The translations under genes were made by a program, and so were the position numbers. From contig LSRX01000298.1 of NCBI GenBank assembly GCA_001939145.1, positions 602,462 to 666,461 of the forward strand: a stretch of DNA of 64,000 nucleotides. The letters are read 5' to 3'. The first letter of the stretch is position 1. Each line of letters starts with the position of its first letter. This stretch comes from Symbiodinium microadriaticum (Eukaryota; Sar; Dinophyceae; Suessiales; Symbiodiniaceae). The notes under the pieces were generated by a model. That model ran no database searches and had not been told where the DNA came from. It saw only the letters and a list, made by a program, of their open reading frames with translations. This document shows positions 22,319-33,376 of the stretch, in pieces.

Positions 22319-23375
22319 CTTAGCCTCACAAACTCGAAGACCCCAAGCTGAGAGGGGCCTCATGCTCCTTGACGATATGCTCCTCGCATGCAAAGGTATT
22401 GGGCAGCGTCTTGTAGCCTGAGCTCGTCGGAAAAAGGGGCGCCCTGGGATAGAAGGGCTTGGGTTTCCGAGCCTAAGCCTCTTCCAAACTCTCTGAGAGT
22501 TGGGTTAACCGTCAGACTGGTTGGAGCAGGTTACCGAAACCTTTGCCCAGGCCCTTGCATAGAGAAATTGATGGGAAGGGCTGCGGAGGGGCCTAGGGCC
22601 TAGAATCCTAAGGCGGAGAGCTTGTTTCGAGGCGCGAGGTAAGGTTTCCATGGGACAGCCTCCGAATCTCTCAGCAAGCCATCCGGCTCGGCGTCGCAGG
22701 GAGCATACAAGGCGGAAGAACGAGAGACACCCTCAACAGCAGGATATGGGAGGAGGAAGGTTTCGCGGTTCGGTACCCCTGACGTCTTCGGAGGGCCCCT
22801 CATGCCCCTCAACCCCAAGCACCAGCTCAGCAAATCCTAAACCCTACAACCCACCAAAAAACCTAGCTTCGCAGTCGGGTAGCAGAGCTTGCATCGCACC
22901 TGGTCCTGACAGAATCAGGCGAGGTCCAGGAAAGCTTTCGACTCTCAGAAGACTGCCTCGCTGTAAGGGCTTTTCTTAGAATGCTTTAGAGGCTCATACA
23001 GTATATACAGTAGGGCTTGCTCTCACAACTCGGACAAGCCAGGGCGCTGTCTCTCGGTGCCTGGTTTAGGGGAGGGTTTAAGGTTTCAAGTCCGAGCTTG
23101 ATGGCCCCTACGGCAGCACTTTAGCTTTCGACTTCGGGACGACGCTGTCGCCTTCTTCACTTCCAGCACGTTGCGTTTGCAGAAGCGCAAAGTCTGCGCC
23201 TGATTGACGCCTGGGCTGTTGCAGGGCTTTTCGGGTCTAGGGTTTGGTTTGGGTTTCAACACTCACACTCGGATAAGCCCGGGCAAGGGTTCTGGTACGG
23301 GGCAGAAGTGCGTTAGCGTTGGAGGCACATAACATGACCTTCGCGTCGTTAACAGACACCCCTCATCAAGATGCA
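22319..23375. other. mostly non-coding, one weak exon candidate
   Basis: A minus-strand frame from about 22780 to 22600 (containing DAEPDGLLRDSEAVPWKPYL) has coding-like composition but no recognised domain. Around 23050-23290 there are degenerate GGGTTT and GGGTTTAAGG motifs. Confidence 0.35.
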
Positions 23376-24149
23376 TCAACCATCCAGGTCACTTGATTCA
23401 CTGTCACAGCTGTGTGTACTGCAGTGCCGGAGGCCAGTTCCCGGAATTGCTAGCGACCAGGCAGTACGCAGAGTGAGGAACTGATTTTCCAGTTGCTCAT
23501 CTTTCCAAATTCGCTGGGTGACCTTCTTTGCCTTGTCCAAGACAAACTCTTGATTGACGAACATCAAAATATCACCAGCGCGAATGTCCTCTGGCGTGGC
23601 CTTGGAGCAGTGCTTGTTGAGGGCCTTCACGCACGCCCCTTGCGCTATGAATTTCCAGACGACGGACTTCATCTCGTCGATGTTGTCTGCATCAAGAACG
23701 AGTGTCAGTTCGGTGGGTCTCTCCGGATGACGGACCTCCGATTTTCGTTGAAAGCCGTCTTGACTATCACCAGTGAATAGCTCTGACTCCGCGGAGTCCG
23801 GTGACACCGGCGGCTGGGACAACCTTCGCTGCTCAGAACCTTCGGATAGCCGGGTGCTGCGGCGAGAAGCTCGTCGGCCTGCATCGCCCATGCCATAGTC
23901 TGACTTCCTGGCCGAAGGAGAGAATCCAGTCGCACTTCCTTCGTCTCCATGGCGGCTGGCACGGTGGGCGTGGCCTGCATGCGAATGCCGAGCGATGGAA
24001 GGGTGCACATCACCTTCGTCTGGCCTCGAACTTTCTGACTTGCGGCCAATCGAACAGCGAACATCACCTTCGTCTGGCCTCGAACTTTCCGATTGAGAGC
24101 GCCTGGCAATCGACTGTCGAAGCTCACCTTCGTCGCCGCGGCCCTGCCA
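23376..24149 (-). CDS. PDZ-like domain protein, C-terminal exon
   Basis: The minus-strand frame is open from 24149 to a stop at 23376 (258 codons). Its first part consists of degenerate repeats of about 19 residues with the core SESSRPDEGDV and SIARR/SIGRK. The middle is rich in Ser, Arg and Glu. From about 24008-relative residue 98 a globular part begins: ELTLVLDADNIDEMKSVVWK, then ATPEDIRAGDILMFVNQEFV and a Lys-rich helix. The RAGDILMFVN segment resembles the conserved GD.I..VN strand of PDZ domains, which bind protein C-termini. No suitable ATG opens the frame, so upstream exons are expected. The last 25 residues may already be intron. Confidence 0.45.
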   Translation of the reverse strand, partial: WQGRGDEGELRQSIARRSQSESSRPDEGDVRCSIGRKSESSRPDEGDVHPSIARHSHAGHAHRASRHGDEGSATGFSPSARKSDYGMGDAGRRASRRSTRLSEGSEQRRLSQPPVSPDSAESELFTGDSQDGFQRKSEVRHPERPTELTLVLDADNIDEMKSVVWKFIAQGACVKALNKHCSKATPEDIRAGDILMFVNQEFVLDKAKKVTQRIWKDEQLENQFLTLRTAWSLAIPGTGLRHCSTHSCDSESSDLDG

Positions 24150-24348
24150 CTAAGAGCGTCTGGCAATCGAATGTCGAAGCTCACCTTCACCGGGCCTCAA
24201 GCTTTCAGCAGCGCGGGCAGTCGAACGACGTACATCGCCTTCATCGCCGCGGCCCTCGTACTGAGAACCTCTACGGATCGAGGTCGAAAGTCACCCCCCC
24301 GCGTGTAGTTCTGGGACTTGCAAACTGTTGAGCCCGCGTCACTCGTCC
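24150..24348 (-). repeat. about 57-bp degenerate coding-type repeats
   Basis: The plus strand shows repeated blocks with CACCTTCGTC followed by a variable part and GGCAATCGA or GTCGAA, with a period near 57 bp. They continue the repeats inside the neighbouring exon; reading frames are interrupted here. Confidence 0.5.
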
Positions 24349-24522
24349 TCAAACCACGCCAAGCACCTGCTCCGTCGCTTCGTGCGGCATGCTGGCAACC
24401 AAAGACCTCAGCAACCTTTCTCCAGCTTTCGTCATCTGACACCCAGATCTCTGTGACTCGTCCGACAGGTCGGCTGCAGGCTCACCTTCGTCAGTGGTCG
24501 TCATGTTGGACTTGCGAGGGGA
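24349..24522 (-). CDS. candidate exon sharing the RKS...DEG motif
   Basis: A minus-strand frame of about 58 codons begins RKSNMTTTDEGEPAADLSDE and ends with TGA at 24349. Its RKS-x-DEG spacing recalls the repeats of the PDZ-like exon downstream, so both may belong to one gene with an intron between. Confidence 0.35.
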   Translation of the reverse strand, partial: SPRKSNMTTTDEGEPAADLSDESQRSGCQMTKAGERLLRSLVASMPHEATEQVLGVV

Positions 24523-24767
24523 ACTGGAAGAAGGACGTGGGGCACGTGCGCACCTCCATCGCTGCCCAAGTTGTAAGACTTGCGGGCTTTGTCAATTTCG
24601 CGCATGTCACGCTCTGCCTGCGAAGTCCGACTCGAAGGTCTTCCTTGATTGCCGACTGCTGGCCTGTTCGCTGTGGAACGACGCGAACCTTCGACACGAG
24701 ACTCGACAAAATCATCCACCTTTGTCCATTCAGCACTGCTCGATGTCATGTGGCCCTGCAAATGCAA
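24501..24767 (-). CDS. candidate exon, Ser/Arg/Asp-rich
   Basis: The minus-strand frame contains SSSAEWTKVDDFVESRVEGS, SSRTSQAERDMREIDKARKS and SDGGA. The composition is hydrophilic and coding-like. The RKS-x-DGG string again resembles the downstream repeats. Its 3' part overlaps the previous candidate in another frame, so the splice point must lie before that. Confidence 0.35.
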   Translation of the reverse strand: MHLQGHMTSSSAEWTKVDDFVESRVEGSRRSTANRPAVGNQGRPSSRTSQAERDMREIDKARKSYNLGSDGGAHVPHVLLPVPLASPT

Positions 24768-25270
24768 AGTGGGATCGACAGGAGGGGAATGGATCTTAGG
24801 GCTGGCATGCCCTCGGAAATAGACGCCTGAGGGTCGACGATACAGCGTTGGTGTGTGGTCATAGGCCTGGCTTCAAGTTTGCACGGGCTGGTCTGCAAGC
24901 TGTTGGGCAGACACCAAAGAGGAAAAACCGTCACAGAGCATGCACCGGACTGAATTCTAAGCAGGCGCTGTGATTCTGTCAAACGCATGTAGCTTCAAGG
25001 CGTGCATGCTCCGAGCTTGGCGTCGACTTCTGAGCTTACGACGACAAGCGTGCAAATCAACAGCTCCTACACACGCTGTCCTTCTCGTAGCAGTCCTGAT
25101 AACTAGACCGGGCTCACCTGTTTCGGGGGGCCTGAAGGCGTATCTCACAGCATTACCCGGACTCAACTCGAAGGAGAAAGGGCTTAGGCACGAGCTTCGT
25201 GGTACGGTGCTGAATATGGGGCTCCCGTGAAATGTAGGATATGAAATCTGGGTACTGACTTACCAGCCGT
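24768..25270. other. spacer with a weak minus-strand frame
   Basis: A minus-strand frame at 24957-25166 has mixed composition without a domain. Otherwise nothing is recognised. Confidence 0.3.
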
Positions 25271-25412
25271 TTAAGAAGCTTCCACGTCGATTGGTGCCGG
25301 GGTGCGTTGGTCGATTTCCTTGTCAATCTCCGTTGCGTCATCGTCTGTGGGCTTCGCCTGTCCTGGCACAACTGAATTTGCAGAACGTCTGTCTTGGCAC
25401 TGGCCGCAGTCC
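25271..25412 (-). CDS. candidate C-terminal exon, acidic tail
   Basis: After a possible acceptor AAAG|G near 25412 the minus frame reads DCGQCQDRRSANSVVPGQAK, then an acidic stretch with DDDATEIDKEIDQ, and ends IDVEAS before TAA. It has coding-like composition and no recognised family. Confidence 0.35.
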
Positions 25413-26279
25413 TTTAGGCTTGAAAGGCTTAGGACCCAGGACTCTAAAGCATCAACTCTAGACCCCCGAGGACCTAGCTCCCAAATCCGCGCAACCGGCA
25501 CAGCTTCCTCGATCCGCTTGCGCGAGCATCACATACCGCCGGTTGATGAGTCTCCGAAGATGGAAGCGGGACATCACAAACAAACTTATGCACCTCACAG
25601 ACCAAAAGTCTGGCGCATTCTGGCGCACAATCCTCGACTCGGAATACCAACCCCTAAGCGAAACCTTCTCCTAGAGATATGCCGTCCTTCCCACGGGGGC
25701 GCAGTGAAGACGGGCGCGTTCATCATGCCCTGAGCCACGTCGGATTTTCGGCAACAGGGGGACAATAGCCTAATTCCTAAGATGAAAGGAACCCCAATAA
25801 AAGCCATATTAGACACCCCCTGGAAATTCCGAAAACCTCCCTAACGCTTCGGGAGACTCCAGTCAACTCAGGCTCCATATCTTCTTTGTTTCGGGCTTGA
25901 GGTTTTGGTATTAAGGTTTAGTTTTGATGTTCGCTAGTTTTTTGGGGTTTTTTCCCTCTCGCATAGCTGAGATCAGCGCCCACAAGCGAGGTCTGCATGA
26001 CTGCATCTGACCATGCCAAGCTTACTTCGCAACTCGAGGGTCCTAGTCTTGAGTTTAAGGCTTAGGGGTGTTTTCTTTCCCTAGCAGCTCGGAGGCTCCA
26101 AGCAGTTTTTGTTGCCTCTAGGTTTAGGCTTCAGGGACTTAGGGGCACTTCTAGGAGTTTGCTGAAACTTGGAGGAAGAAGATGGAAGTTTAGGGAAACA
26201 GGAGCGATCATGTAACTTTGGGGGTATCGTTCGTCTTGCAGCGAGAGGGTCCGGACCCCGGGTCCCGGTCAAAAACCTA
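25413..26279. other. non-coding spacer
   Basis: No supported gene. A minus frame at 25595-25816 is open but unconvincing. Degenerate GGTTTAGG motifs occur at 25890-26120. Confidence 0.4.
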
Positions 26280-26785
26280 TCTCCATGTTTATCATTATGG
26301 GTTTAAGAAAACGTGCGATCACCCGCCAATAAATGGGACCACCCGCTATCGCCTCATGCGGGCCGGGTTTGGGAAATGTGTGATCACCTGCCATTGCCCA
26401 ATGAGGTGGCGGGTTGCAGGAGTGTGATCCCTCATAATTGCCTCAGACTTGTGTGATCACCCACCATCGCGTCAGAGGAGCTAGTTTAAGCCATAGGTGT
26501 TCACCCGCCATCGCCTAAAGAGGGGCTGGGCTTGAGAAATGTGTGATCACCTGCCATTGTGAGAGGATGGGTTTAAGATGGTTTAAGCAAAGGGATCACC
26601 CACCATCGCCCATAGAAGGTGCTTTCAGAGATGTGTGACTAGTTGCCATGGCCCAATGATAGGAGGGTTTTCAGACTTGTGTGCCGTGAGGGGGGGAGGC
26701 GTATAACATGAAATCCACCCCCAGAGCCTAATTTTGTGCAGGGTCTAACACAGACCGTGGTCACCTGCCATCGCCTCATTTCTAC
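26280..26785. repeat. TGTGATCACCYGCCATCGCC degenerate minisatellite
   Basis: At least nine spaced copies of a core near TGTGATCACCCGCCATCGCC occur at intervals of about 50-70 bp, with spacers often containing GGGTTTAAG or GGGCTTGAG. The core holds the palindrome TGATCA. Copies differ by several bases, so the array is old. Confidence 0.75.
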
Positions 26786-27654
26786 ACCGAATGCTGCTCT
26801 CTCCTTTTTTTTGTTGCGTTCTGTTTTGTCTCTCTCTGCCTCGTACTCGGGAGTCTCGCAAGGAGGAGGCAGCGGCTTCTCCTGGAAGCGCGGGGGCTGA
26901 AGACCCCAGAGCTCCAGGGCTTAGGTTTCGGTTTTGCCAAGGCTTTCCAGGGCTCCGGGGCCTTTAGACAAGGAATGCGGGCTGTTTCGCAAAGCCTGCG
27001 CTTCTCGGCTCAGGGGCCCAGGGGCCCCCTATAGGGTATCGGGTTCCGACTCGAAGCCCCCTTCAAGTCAGCAGCGGCAGGTTCACAATTTTTTTCTGGG
27101 GTTACTCGACCCAGAAAAGCACGAAACACGCGACAACACATCACAACACCATCACCATCTGCTTCACCACCATCATTTTCTGCACCATCTTCATTCCTAT
27201 CGTCAGCATCGAGATAGTTATGTTGATGACAATGACGACAAGTTTTGCAGTAACTGCTTACAGAAGAAACACTTATTTCATAAAACAACGACGAAGCCCT
27301 GCTCGGCACAAGCGATGTCGCACCCATGGCAACGCGAATCGCAGCAAAATGGAGCAACAAGAATGCCAGCAACATTTGTAGCCATCATGAGAGGAGAGAT
27401 AGCAACACGAATTTTCGCAAAGTCGTAACCCCGCAAAAGCCACGTTTTACAAGACAACGTCTCTTCTTAGTGCGCACCTTCTTCGCCCAGCCACCGAAGC
27501 TCCAGTCCTCCGGAGATTGGAATTCCGCTAGTCACTACCACTACTACCACCTACGGCTGCGGCTACGGCTGCGCCCACGGCAAAGCTTCTGCTGCTGCTA
27601 CTGTTACTGCTGCTTCCCTTGCTGCTCCTACAGCTACTGCTAATGCTACTGCTG
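26786..27654. other. spacer with imperfect CAT/CAC triplet tract
   Basis: A CAT/CAC-rich tract at 27130-27250 produces open frames on both strands. A minus frame beginning at an ATG at 27375 starts with a hydrophobic stretch like a signal peptide (MLLAFLLLHFAAIRVAMGA), but its acidic part comes from the triplet tract. I do not call a gene. Confidence 0.3.
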
Positions 27655-27666
27655 GTGGTGCAGCTC

Positions 27667-27707
<41 letters not shown>

Positions 27708-27712
27708 GCCAC
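27655..27712. repeat. CTA trinucleotide microsatellite
   Basis: A run of CTA units inside a GCT/GCA-rich stretch (27540-27740). Confidence 0.9.
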
Positions 27713-27892
27713 TCCAACTGCATCGCTGCTGCTACTACTGCTGAATCCAATACTTACCGGGTACCTGTCCTCATCCACCGGCCTCTTCCCAAGGACACAA
27801 TCCTCGGCTGTGTCGACGCAAGCACGAGAAGCCCCTTAGAAGGTGTCCTGCAGCGAAAAGTTCTAGAGGCTTGGCAGAAAAGCTTGGCATGT

Positions 27893-27894
27893 AC

Positions 27895-27925
<31 letters not shown>
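27893..27925. repeat. GAT trinucleotide microsatellite
   Basis: About ten uninterrupted GAT units. Confidence 0.9.
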
Positions 27926-27926
<1 letters not shown>

Positions 27927-29994
27927 GCTTAACATGGCAAAATACGACCGCTGCCTCATCATGGGAATGTCAGCCATGCGCGCGAGCCTACTCCGCAGAA
28001 GCCTCCGACGAGAATGCATGCCTCGCAGCACCTCAGTCCACTCCTGCCTGTCATGCTACAGAGAAAGCCTCGATGATTCAATGATTAAAACTATTAAGAC
28101 AACAACCAGGACTCGGACTCAAAGCCCTACGAATCCTAAAGCTCCCAAAATCCTGAACATGCCCTCGCGGTCAGCTTTGGGTTGCGTCTGAACTTAGGAT
28201 CTTCAGCCTTCAAGTTGCAATAGAGCTTTGGGTTTAGGAGCTTGCAGGATTTATGCTTGCCTCTTCGACTCCCTCACTCTCCCTCTCTAAGACATGCACA
28301 TGCGATTCACGTCCCAACTGAGAACACCAACATTCAAGCTCCGAAGCCCACCTAGACCCTGAAGTAGACGTGGCAGAGCCGAGAGGCCTGGATTGTCGCC
28401 GCCAAAGTTGCAATAACAAAAGTAGTACCGCAACACACCCTGTGCAACACCACAGGCGCCAGACTGTTACAGAATGAGCTCCGCCCTGTAGCAACGTGTG
28501 CGACGACTCATGCTCCAAGAAGCCACCCTACAAAAGCAAGGCCGTACCAAACCTGCGGCTGCCAAACCATCCTTCTCGGAGCACGATCACGTTACTCTAC
28601 TAGCGCATGTCGACTCACATGCACTCCCATTCGGTCGCTCTCTGCTTGCACCTGATATAGATGCAACCAGCTTTTGGCCCCAACTTCATTAGCATGAATA
28701 TATGAATAGTGTGCCATCGAGTCATGACTGTAATACTATGCCAAGCGTCCCTGGCAAATGCCTTCTGACGGGCGATCGCGGCCAGCTGCTCCTGAGCGGA
28801 AGAAATTCAGGCCTCGGTGTTGGGTACCGTCATACACCATAAGAACGTTGCTATTATTACGCTTGTAGGCGCAAGCATGCCAAAAGACGACAGGAAGATA
28901 CGCTGAGATAAACTGGCAATCTCATGGGGCTTCATAGAGCGAGGGTCCTGATTTTTGGGTATAGCCGAGTATAAGCATTTTGAGCAACGCCACGCCGGTT
29001 CTCATATGTTCTCATCCTTGTGAATTCTTAAGGGGGGCCTCCCCTTGACCTCCTCGTGAGAAAGAATCTATAAGCTCCCTATGTACACTCCTGAATTTGG
29101 GTCCGTACTGAGGCCAAGCTACGGGCCGAGATCCTTTCTTGGAGGCAGGAAGTAGGCGTACAGTATGCCAACCTCAAACGCCTAAACACCTTCTTGCATC
29201 TTGCATGTTGCGCCTGGCAAACACCTAAGCGAATTTTCCAAAAGCCTGCCCGAGGTCCTTGGATGGGCCAATCTGGAAAAGGGAGGGCATCTTTGCCTTC
29301 CTGAGTTGCGGTTTGTTAAAAGGGAAGTTCGTCTGGGCTGGGGCAGCCTTCGGATGCAGGGTGCGAGGTCAGAGGTCCAATGCAATCTTGGCAAGCGAGA
29401 AGCACAAGCCTCACTACCTGCCAGCGATGGAATGCCAAAGTATGAGATCAACATCATTTCATGCCATGCTGCGCTGGATTACACTGTTCCGTCCCACTAC
29501 TCAGACACCAAGTAGTAGTAGCATGGATGACAACATTCCCGAAAAAAACATATATAAATAATAACGACTAGTATTGCATAATTTGCCACAAAGCCGTATT
29601 CCATTTTTTCTAAGGCCCCTACCCTAAACCCTAAACCCGTATCATCCTTTTCCAGCCGATCGGAAGCATGCCGAGGCTCTTGAACGCTTGAAGCTCGACC
29701 GCGCGGTTTTTTCTGAAATGAGCAGCCGCGGCCGCCTTTCTGCTTTAAACCCTAAGGCTTTTCTATAAGGGTTTCTAGAAGCTGGTAAGTTTGCTGTAAG
29801 GATTGCTGTTTGGGAGGGCTCCTTTCATTGTATATCATGCGGAGTTGCATGAGACTGTAATGCATCATCACGTGAACTGTTTTGCCGTTCTTCACCACAG
29901 TCACAAGAACAGAGAGATTGCCTCAATCTCCCGTGCGCAGGCATGCCCTTGTCTGCACGGCTATTTCCTTCTTTCCGCGTAGCTCATGCATGTA
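27926..29994. other. non-coding spacer with an interstitial telomere motif
   Basis: No supported gene is seen in these 2 kb. CCCTAAACCCTAAACCC at 29622-29638 is two and a half units of the TTTAGGG telomere repeat found in dinoflagellates and plants. Confidence 0.45.
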
Positions 29995-29996
29995 TG

Positions 29997-30030
<34 letters not shown>

Positions 30031-30090
30031 CGTACAATGTGTGTATATATATATACACATATACATACATATATATATATATAGATAGAT
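29995..30090. repeat. TA / TG microsatellite
   Basis: TATA runs interrupted by TGTG and CATA units, ending in GATAGAT. Confidence 0.95.
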
Positions 30091-30180
30091 GTCTCTCTCT
30101 CTCTCTCTCTTTCGCCAGGGCTGTGGGCAGAGGTTGCCCTCTGCCCGCGCGCATCAAGTGCCCCCGTATGTTACGGGGCG
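30091..30180 (+). repeat. multi-hairpin element A
   Basis: A CT run (30093-30110) leads into strong inverted repeats. A 9-bp stem GGGCAGAGG / CCTCTGCCC spans 30125-30146, and a 7-bp stem CCCCGTA / TACGGGG spans 30162-30178. A weak GCA/TGC hairpin lies between them. The order and the G-then-C polarity match element D at 33377. Confidence 0.7.
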
Positions 30181-30220
30181 AAAAGTAGGATTAGGTGCAC
30201 ACTCACTGTCTTTCTTACGT

Positions 30221-30320
30221 GCTTGCTTGCTTGCTGGGGGTATGGGGCAATATCCCCTGGCCCGAAGGCCTACCCCATCCCGGTCTGCGTCGGTGCGTCT
30301 GAGCGGACCCTTTCGGGATG
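30221..30320 (+). repeat. multi-hairpin element B
   Basis: A GCTT run leads into an outer stem GGGGTA (30237-30242) / TACCCC (30271-30276). This encloses two hairpins: GGGG-CAATAT-CCCC (30244-30257) and GGCC-CGAA-GGCC (30259-30270). A further 7-bp stem CATCCCG / CGGGATG pairs 30276-30282 with 30314-30320. The element ends in the CTTTCGGG motif shared with elements C, F and G. Confidence 0.7.
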
Positions 30321-30910
30321 AAGACAGACCTGTTCCCCCCGATGTGCTGTTAACCAAACCCGAAGAACACACCATGAACGACCTCGCAGGCATCGCCAGG
30401 GTCGTCCAAGCGTCTTCAGATACTGCTACGGGAGAGCTGGCTTTCCAAACAAACAGCAGCGAGTTATCTTTAGGTAACAAAAGTAGGAAACCAGGAAACA
30501 CGACCGTCATCCTGCCAGCTGCTTCTCCCTCACTGGTCGGGAGCTCCACTCCCCCAGTCAGACAAAGACACGTTTACCCCCACCTTACCAGCCTTTTCGC
30601 CTGGCACCGAACGGAACCTCACACAGCACCACCTGGGCCGTCCCACACCATCCCCGAAACCTTCGAACAACGGCTGCCGGTTCTTGAGGCTTATTAACCG
30701 GGACCGAGGCAGTGATGTCCTAACGCGGAACAGAACCACAATGTACGACGACTCCTGTGGGGCCTCGTAGTGGGTAGCCGGGTAGCAGCGGTTCAGTGAG
30801 GCACATTAGGCCCGGGTTTGCTTCCGGTATGCGCTGTCCCGACTCGCTGGACTCGCCCATTCAAAAGCAAGCAACGCCTGGAAAGACTTCATACATGCAC
30901 AACATCATCT
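30321..30910. other. spacer with open frames on both strands
   Basis: Frames are open on both strands, but neither shows a domain. I see no supported gene. Confidence 0.35.
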
Positions 30911-32890
30911 CTACTGGGCTACGGGTGACGGCGGTTGCAGCGGCTCTTCTGTGCCCGGCTCCCCAAGTTGGCTTCCAATCCTTGCAACACCCCATAAACG
31001 CCACAAGGTCCGAACTACAACAAGCCCCCTAGTCTTCAAGGTCAGGGAACTTAGGCTGGTGAAGCTTCGTCGTGTCCGGTCCCTGTGCCTTCGTGTCGTT
31101 GGCGAGGTCGTGGTTGTAGTCCTTTTCCAGGCTCCGTCCCCCTCTAAAGTTGGCTGCACGACCCCCTTGGTTAGAGGATGTTGAGGAGGCTTGGCGTGGT
31201 CGTCCCCAGTGTCGACCAACCAGTGCTGCTCAGTCCAGGTGTTGAAGTAGTACATGGCCATGCTCGCGTCTTCTAGTAATTCCCCCCCCCCCAGGAAGGG
31301 CAGCAGCTTCTGCAAGTGTCGTGTAGCTTTGTACACGTGGAGGGCGCTCCGTGGGTCACGGTCGGCTCGGCGTGGTTGTTCTTCTCCCCCTTGGGCGAGG
31401 TGAAGCACATCTGGTGGATGAACCTTCTCTGCAGCTTCTTTTTGGGGGTAAATGCCAACGAGGACTCCGACCCCCGTGGATGCCTCCACCAGGAGATTGT
31501 GAAGCTTTGCCAGCTGCCTCCAAGAGTGCCAAAGCTTCTTCTGCCGCGTCGGTAGCCCAGTGACTGACCTGCCAGTTCATGCTCCTGCGTCGTCCTGTTA
31601 GCCACGCGCTCCCTGCTTGGAACAGCTGGAGGAGGTCGAGGAGATCAGCACGGGACGGGGGCGCCCCCGATGCAGCGCACAGTTCTTCCTGTGGAGTCCC
31701 CCTTGTCAGGTTGGCCACGTCGTCCCCGAGGAGTGTTGATATCGGTGGGCCCAAAGCGACCGTCTCTGCATTCTCGAGGTTGTCCCCCTCCGTGCCGGCG
31801 GCTGCCGGCAACGGCTTCGTTGCTCCCCTGAAGAGGTCGATTGGCACTCCAGCACGCCAGGTATAGGTGCTCCGCTCGAGGGGAGCGTGTCGGCCATGTT
31901 CCCCGGTGGCGATTCGTCTACATGAAGTAGGCCGTGTCTTAGTCCCCTTCTTTTGGTCTGCAGAAAGCTTCTCTCGTCGTGGCGTGGTTGTCGTCGTCCT
32001 CGTCGCTGCTCATGTTTGTAGGGACGCGTGATCTTGGCTGGGGATATCTATCCAGCCTGCTCCAACCTCAACTGCATCCTCCCCCAGCTTCGGGGCTGTC
32101 CCCAAGCAGATCCGGCCACCGTTGTACCATGCAGTGCCCGTGGAGTACTCCATTTCGAGTAGGTTGGCACTCCCGCAAAGCTCCATCACAAGTCTCTTTG
32201 AAGGATTCCTCTGCATCGATGTCAAGCTGGAACTCCCCGATGATGTCGTGGGCCTTGGTCAGAGTCTCGTCGGCCCTGGGTCCCATCCCCCCGATGATCA
32301 GGGCTGGTTTGCCATTGCCAGCATCTTCCAAGGCAGTGGCCCACGCAGGCCTTCCCCCTCCGGCCTCCAGGGTCTGTAGTCTGGCCTCCAGGTCGACGAT
32401 ACGGTTGGCTAGCGCTTGCGTTTCCCCCGCCAGATTCTCCCCATGAGCTTTCTGGCTGCCTGCAAGCTCTTGTAGCATCTTGACTGCGTTCCCAAGCTTC
32501 TCCCCAAGGACCTTCTCGATGTCATCAACACCCGGTTGACTTGGCTCATCGCCCTTCGTATCTCCCCCGTGAGGACCTGCCTTTCATGTTGTAGCTGCGC
32601 TTGTAGTGTACAGGCGATTGCTTCCATAGTCACGGTCTCCTCAAGCTGCTTGGCAGGTGCGTTTGGGAGGGAACCCCACAAGGCGGGCCCCTCCCAACCT
32701 CTCTACTAATAAGCAGATCCGTCTTGCGCATCTCCGCTTGCAACGGTGTAGGCTGCGGCGAGTCGAAAATCGATGTGGGCGTAGGGACTGGCGTACTCGG
32801 GAAGGCCATGTTGTCCTCCCCTTGCAATGTAACCAGGCGGTACCTGTATCTCTTCAGCAGGGTTGTAGTCGAGAACGTTGCCGAGGTTGA
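30911..32890 (-). pseudogene. frameshifted coding remnants, possibly a retroelement ORF1
   Basis: Several minus-strand stretches look coding but lie in different frames. From 32850 downwards there is a Pro/Thr-rich part (AFPSTPVPTPTSIFDSPQPT). Next comes a stretch with CTLQAQLQHERQVLTGEIRR. After a frame change follows a coiled coil (VDDIEKVLGEKLG, ANRIVDLEARLQTLEAGGG), then KPALIIGGMGPRADETLTKA and LDIDAEES. From 31850 another part contains PPSRADLLDLLQLFQAGSAW, then LHVYKATRHLQKLLPFLGGG and AMYYFNTWTEQHWLVDTGDD. A coiled coil followed by an RRM-like segment would fit a LINE ORF1, but this is an impression. A multi-exon gene is the alternative. Confidence 0.4.
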
Positions 32891-33193
32891 GCACCGGTAG
32901 GCTCAACGATCTCGGTCAGGTAGTCGTTGCGGCTGTCCCGAAGCAAGAGGAGGTAGGCGGCGGCAGTTGCCGTTGAGGTCCGTCCCGTCCGACGTCCCCT
33001 GCGACAGTGAGGACGGTGAACAGCGCAATCTTGCCGAAGATCAGGTACAGCAATCGCGCGGCTGGCCCGAAGGAGGAGTTTGCGGGCCGCCGGGTTGTGA
33101 GAAGGTGGCCCCCGAAGCGAGAGGGAGCCAAGAAAGAGAAAAAGGGGCAGAAAAGGCCGCCCTTCTCTTGAAGCACTCGCGGCATGAGCCTGC

Positions 33194-33305
33194 CTTGCTT
33201 GCTTGCTTGCTTGCTTGGGGCATGAGCCCCCGTAGGAGCTCTGGCCCGGAGGCCTACCCGCTTGGTTCGCGTCTGATCGTCGGAAAGGCCGCTTTCGGGG
33301 GAGAA
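33194..33305 (+). repeat. multi-hairpin element C
   Basis: A CTTG run leads into GGGGC-ATGA-GCCCC (33217-33230). Next is GTAGG / CCTAC (33232-33236 with 33253-33257) enclosing GGCC-CGGA-GGCC (33243-33254). The element ends in GCTTTCGGGG. The GGCC hairpin and following CTACCC match element B with a changed loop. Confidence 0.7.
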
Positions 33306-33376
33306 TGCCACGTGGCCCTGAGTGTACCTTTGACTGACCCCCCCAAAACACACCTGCTAAGCCCATGACCACTGCC

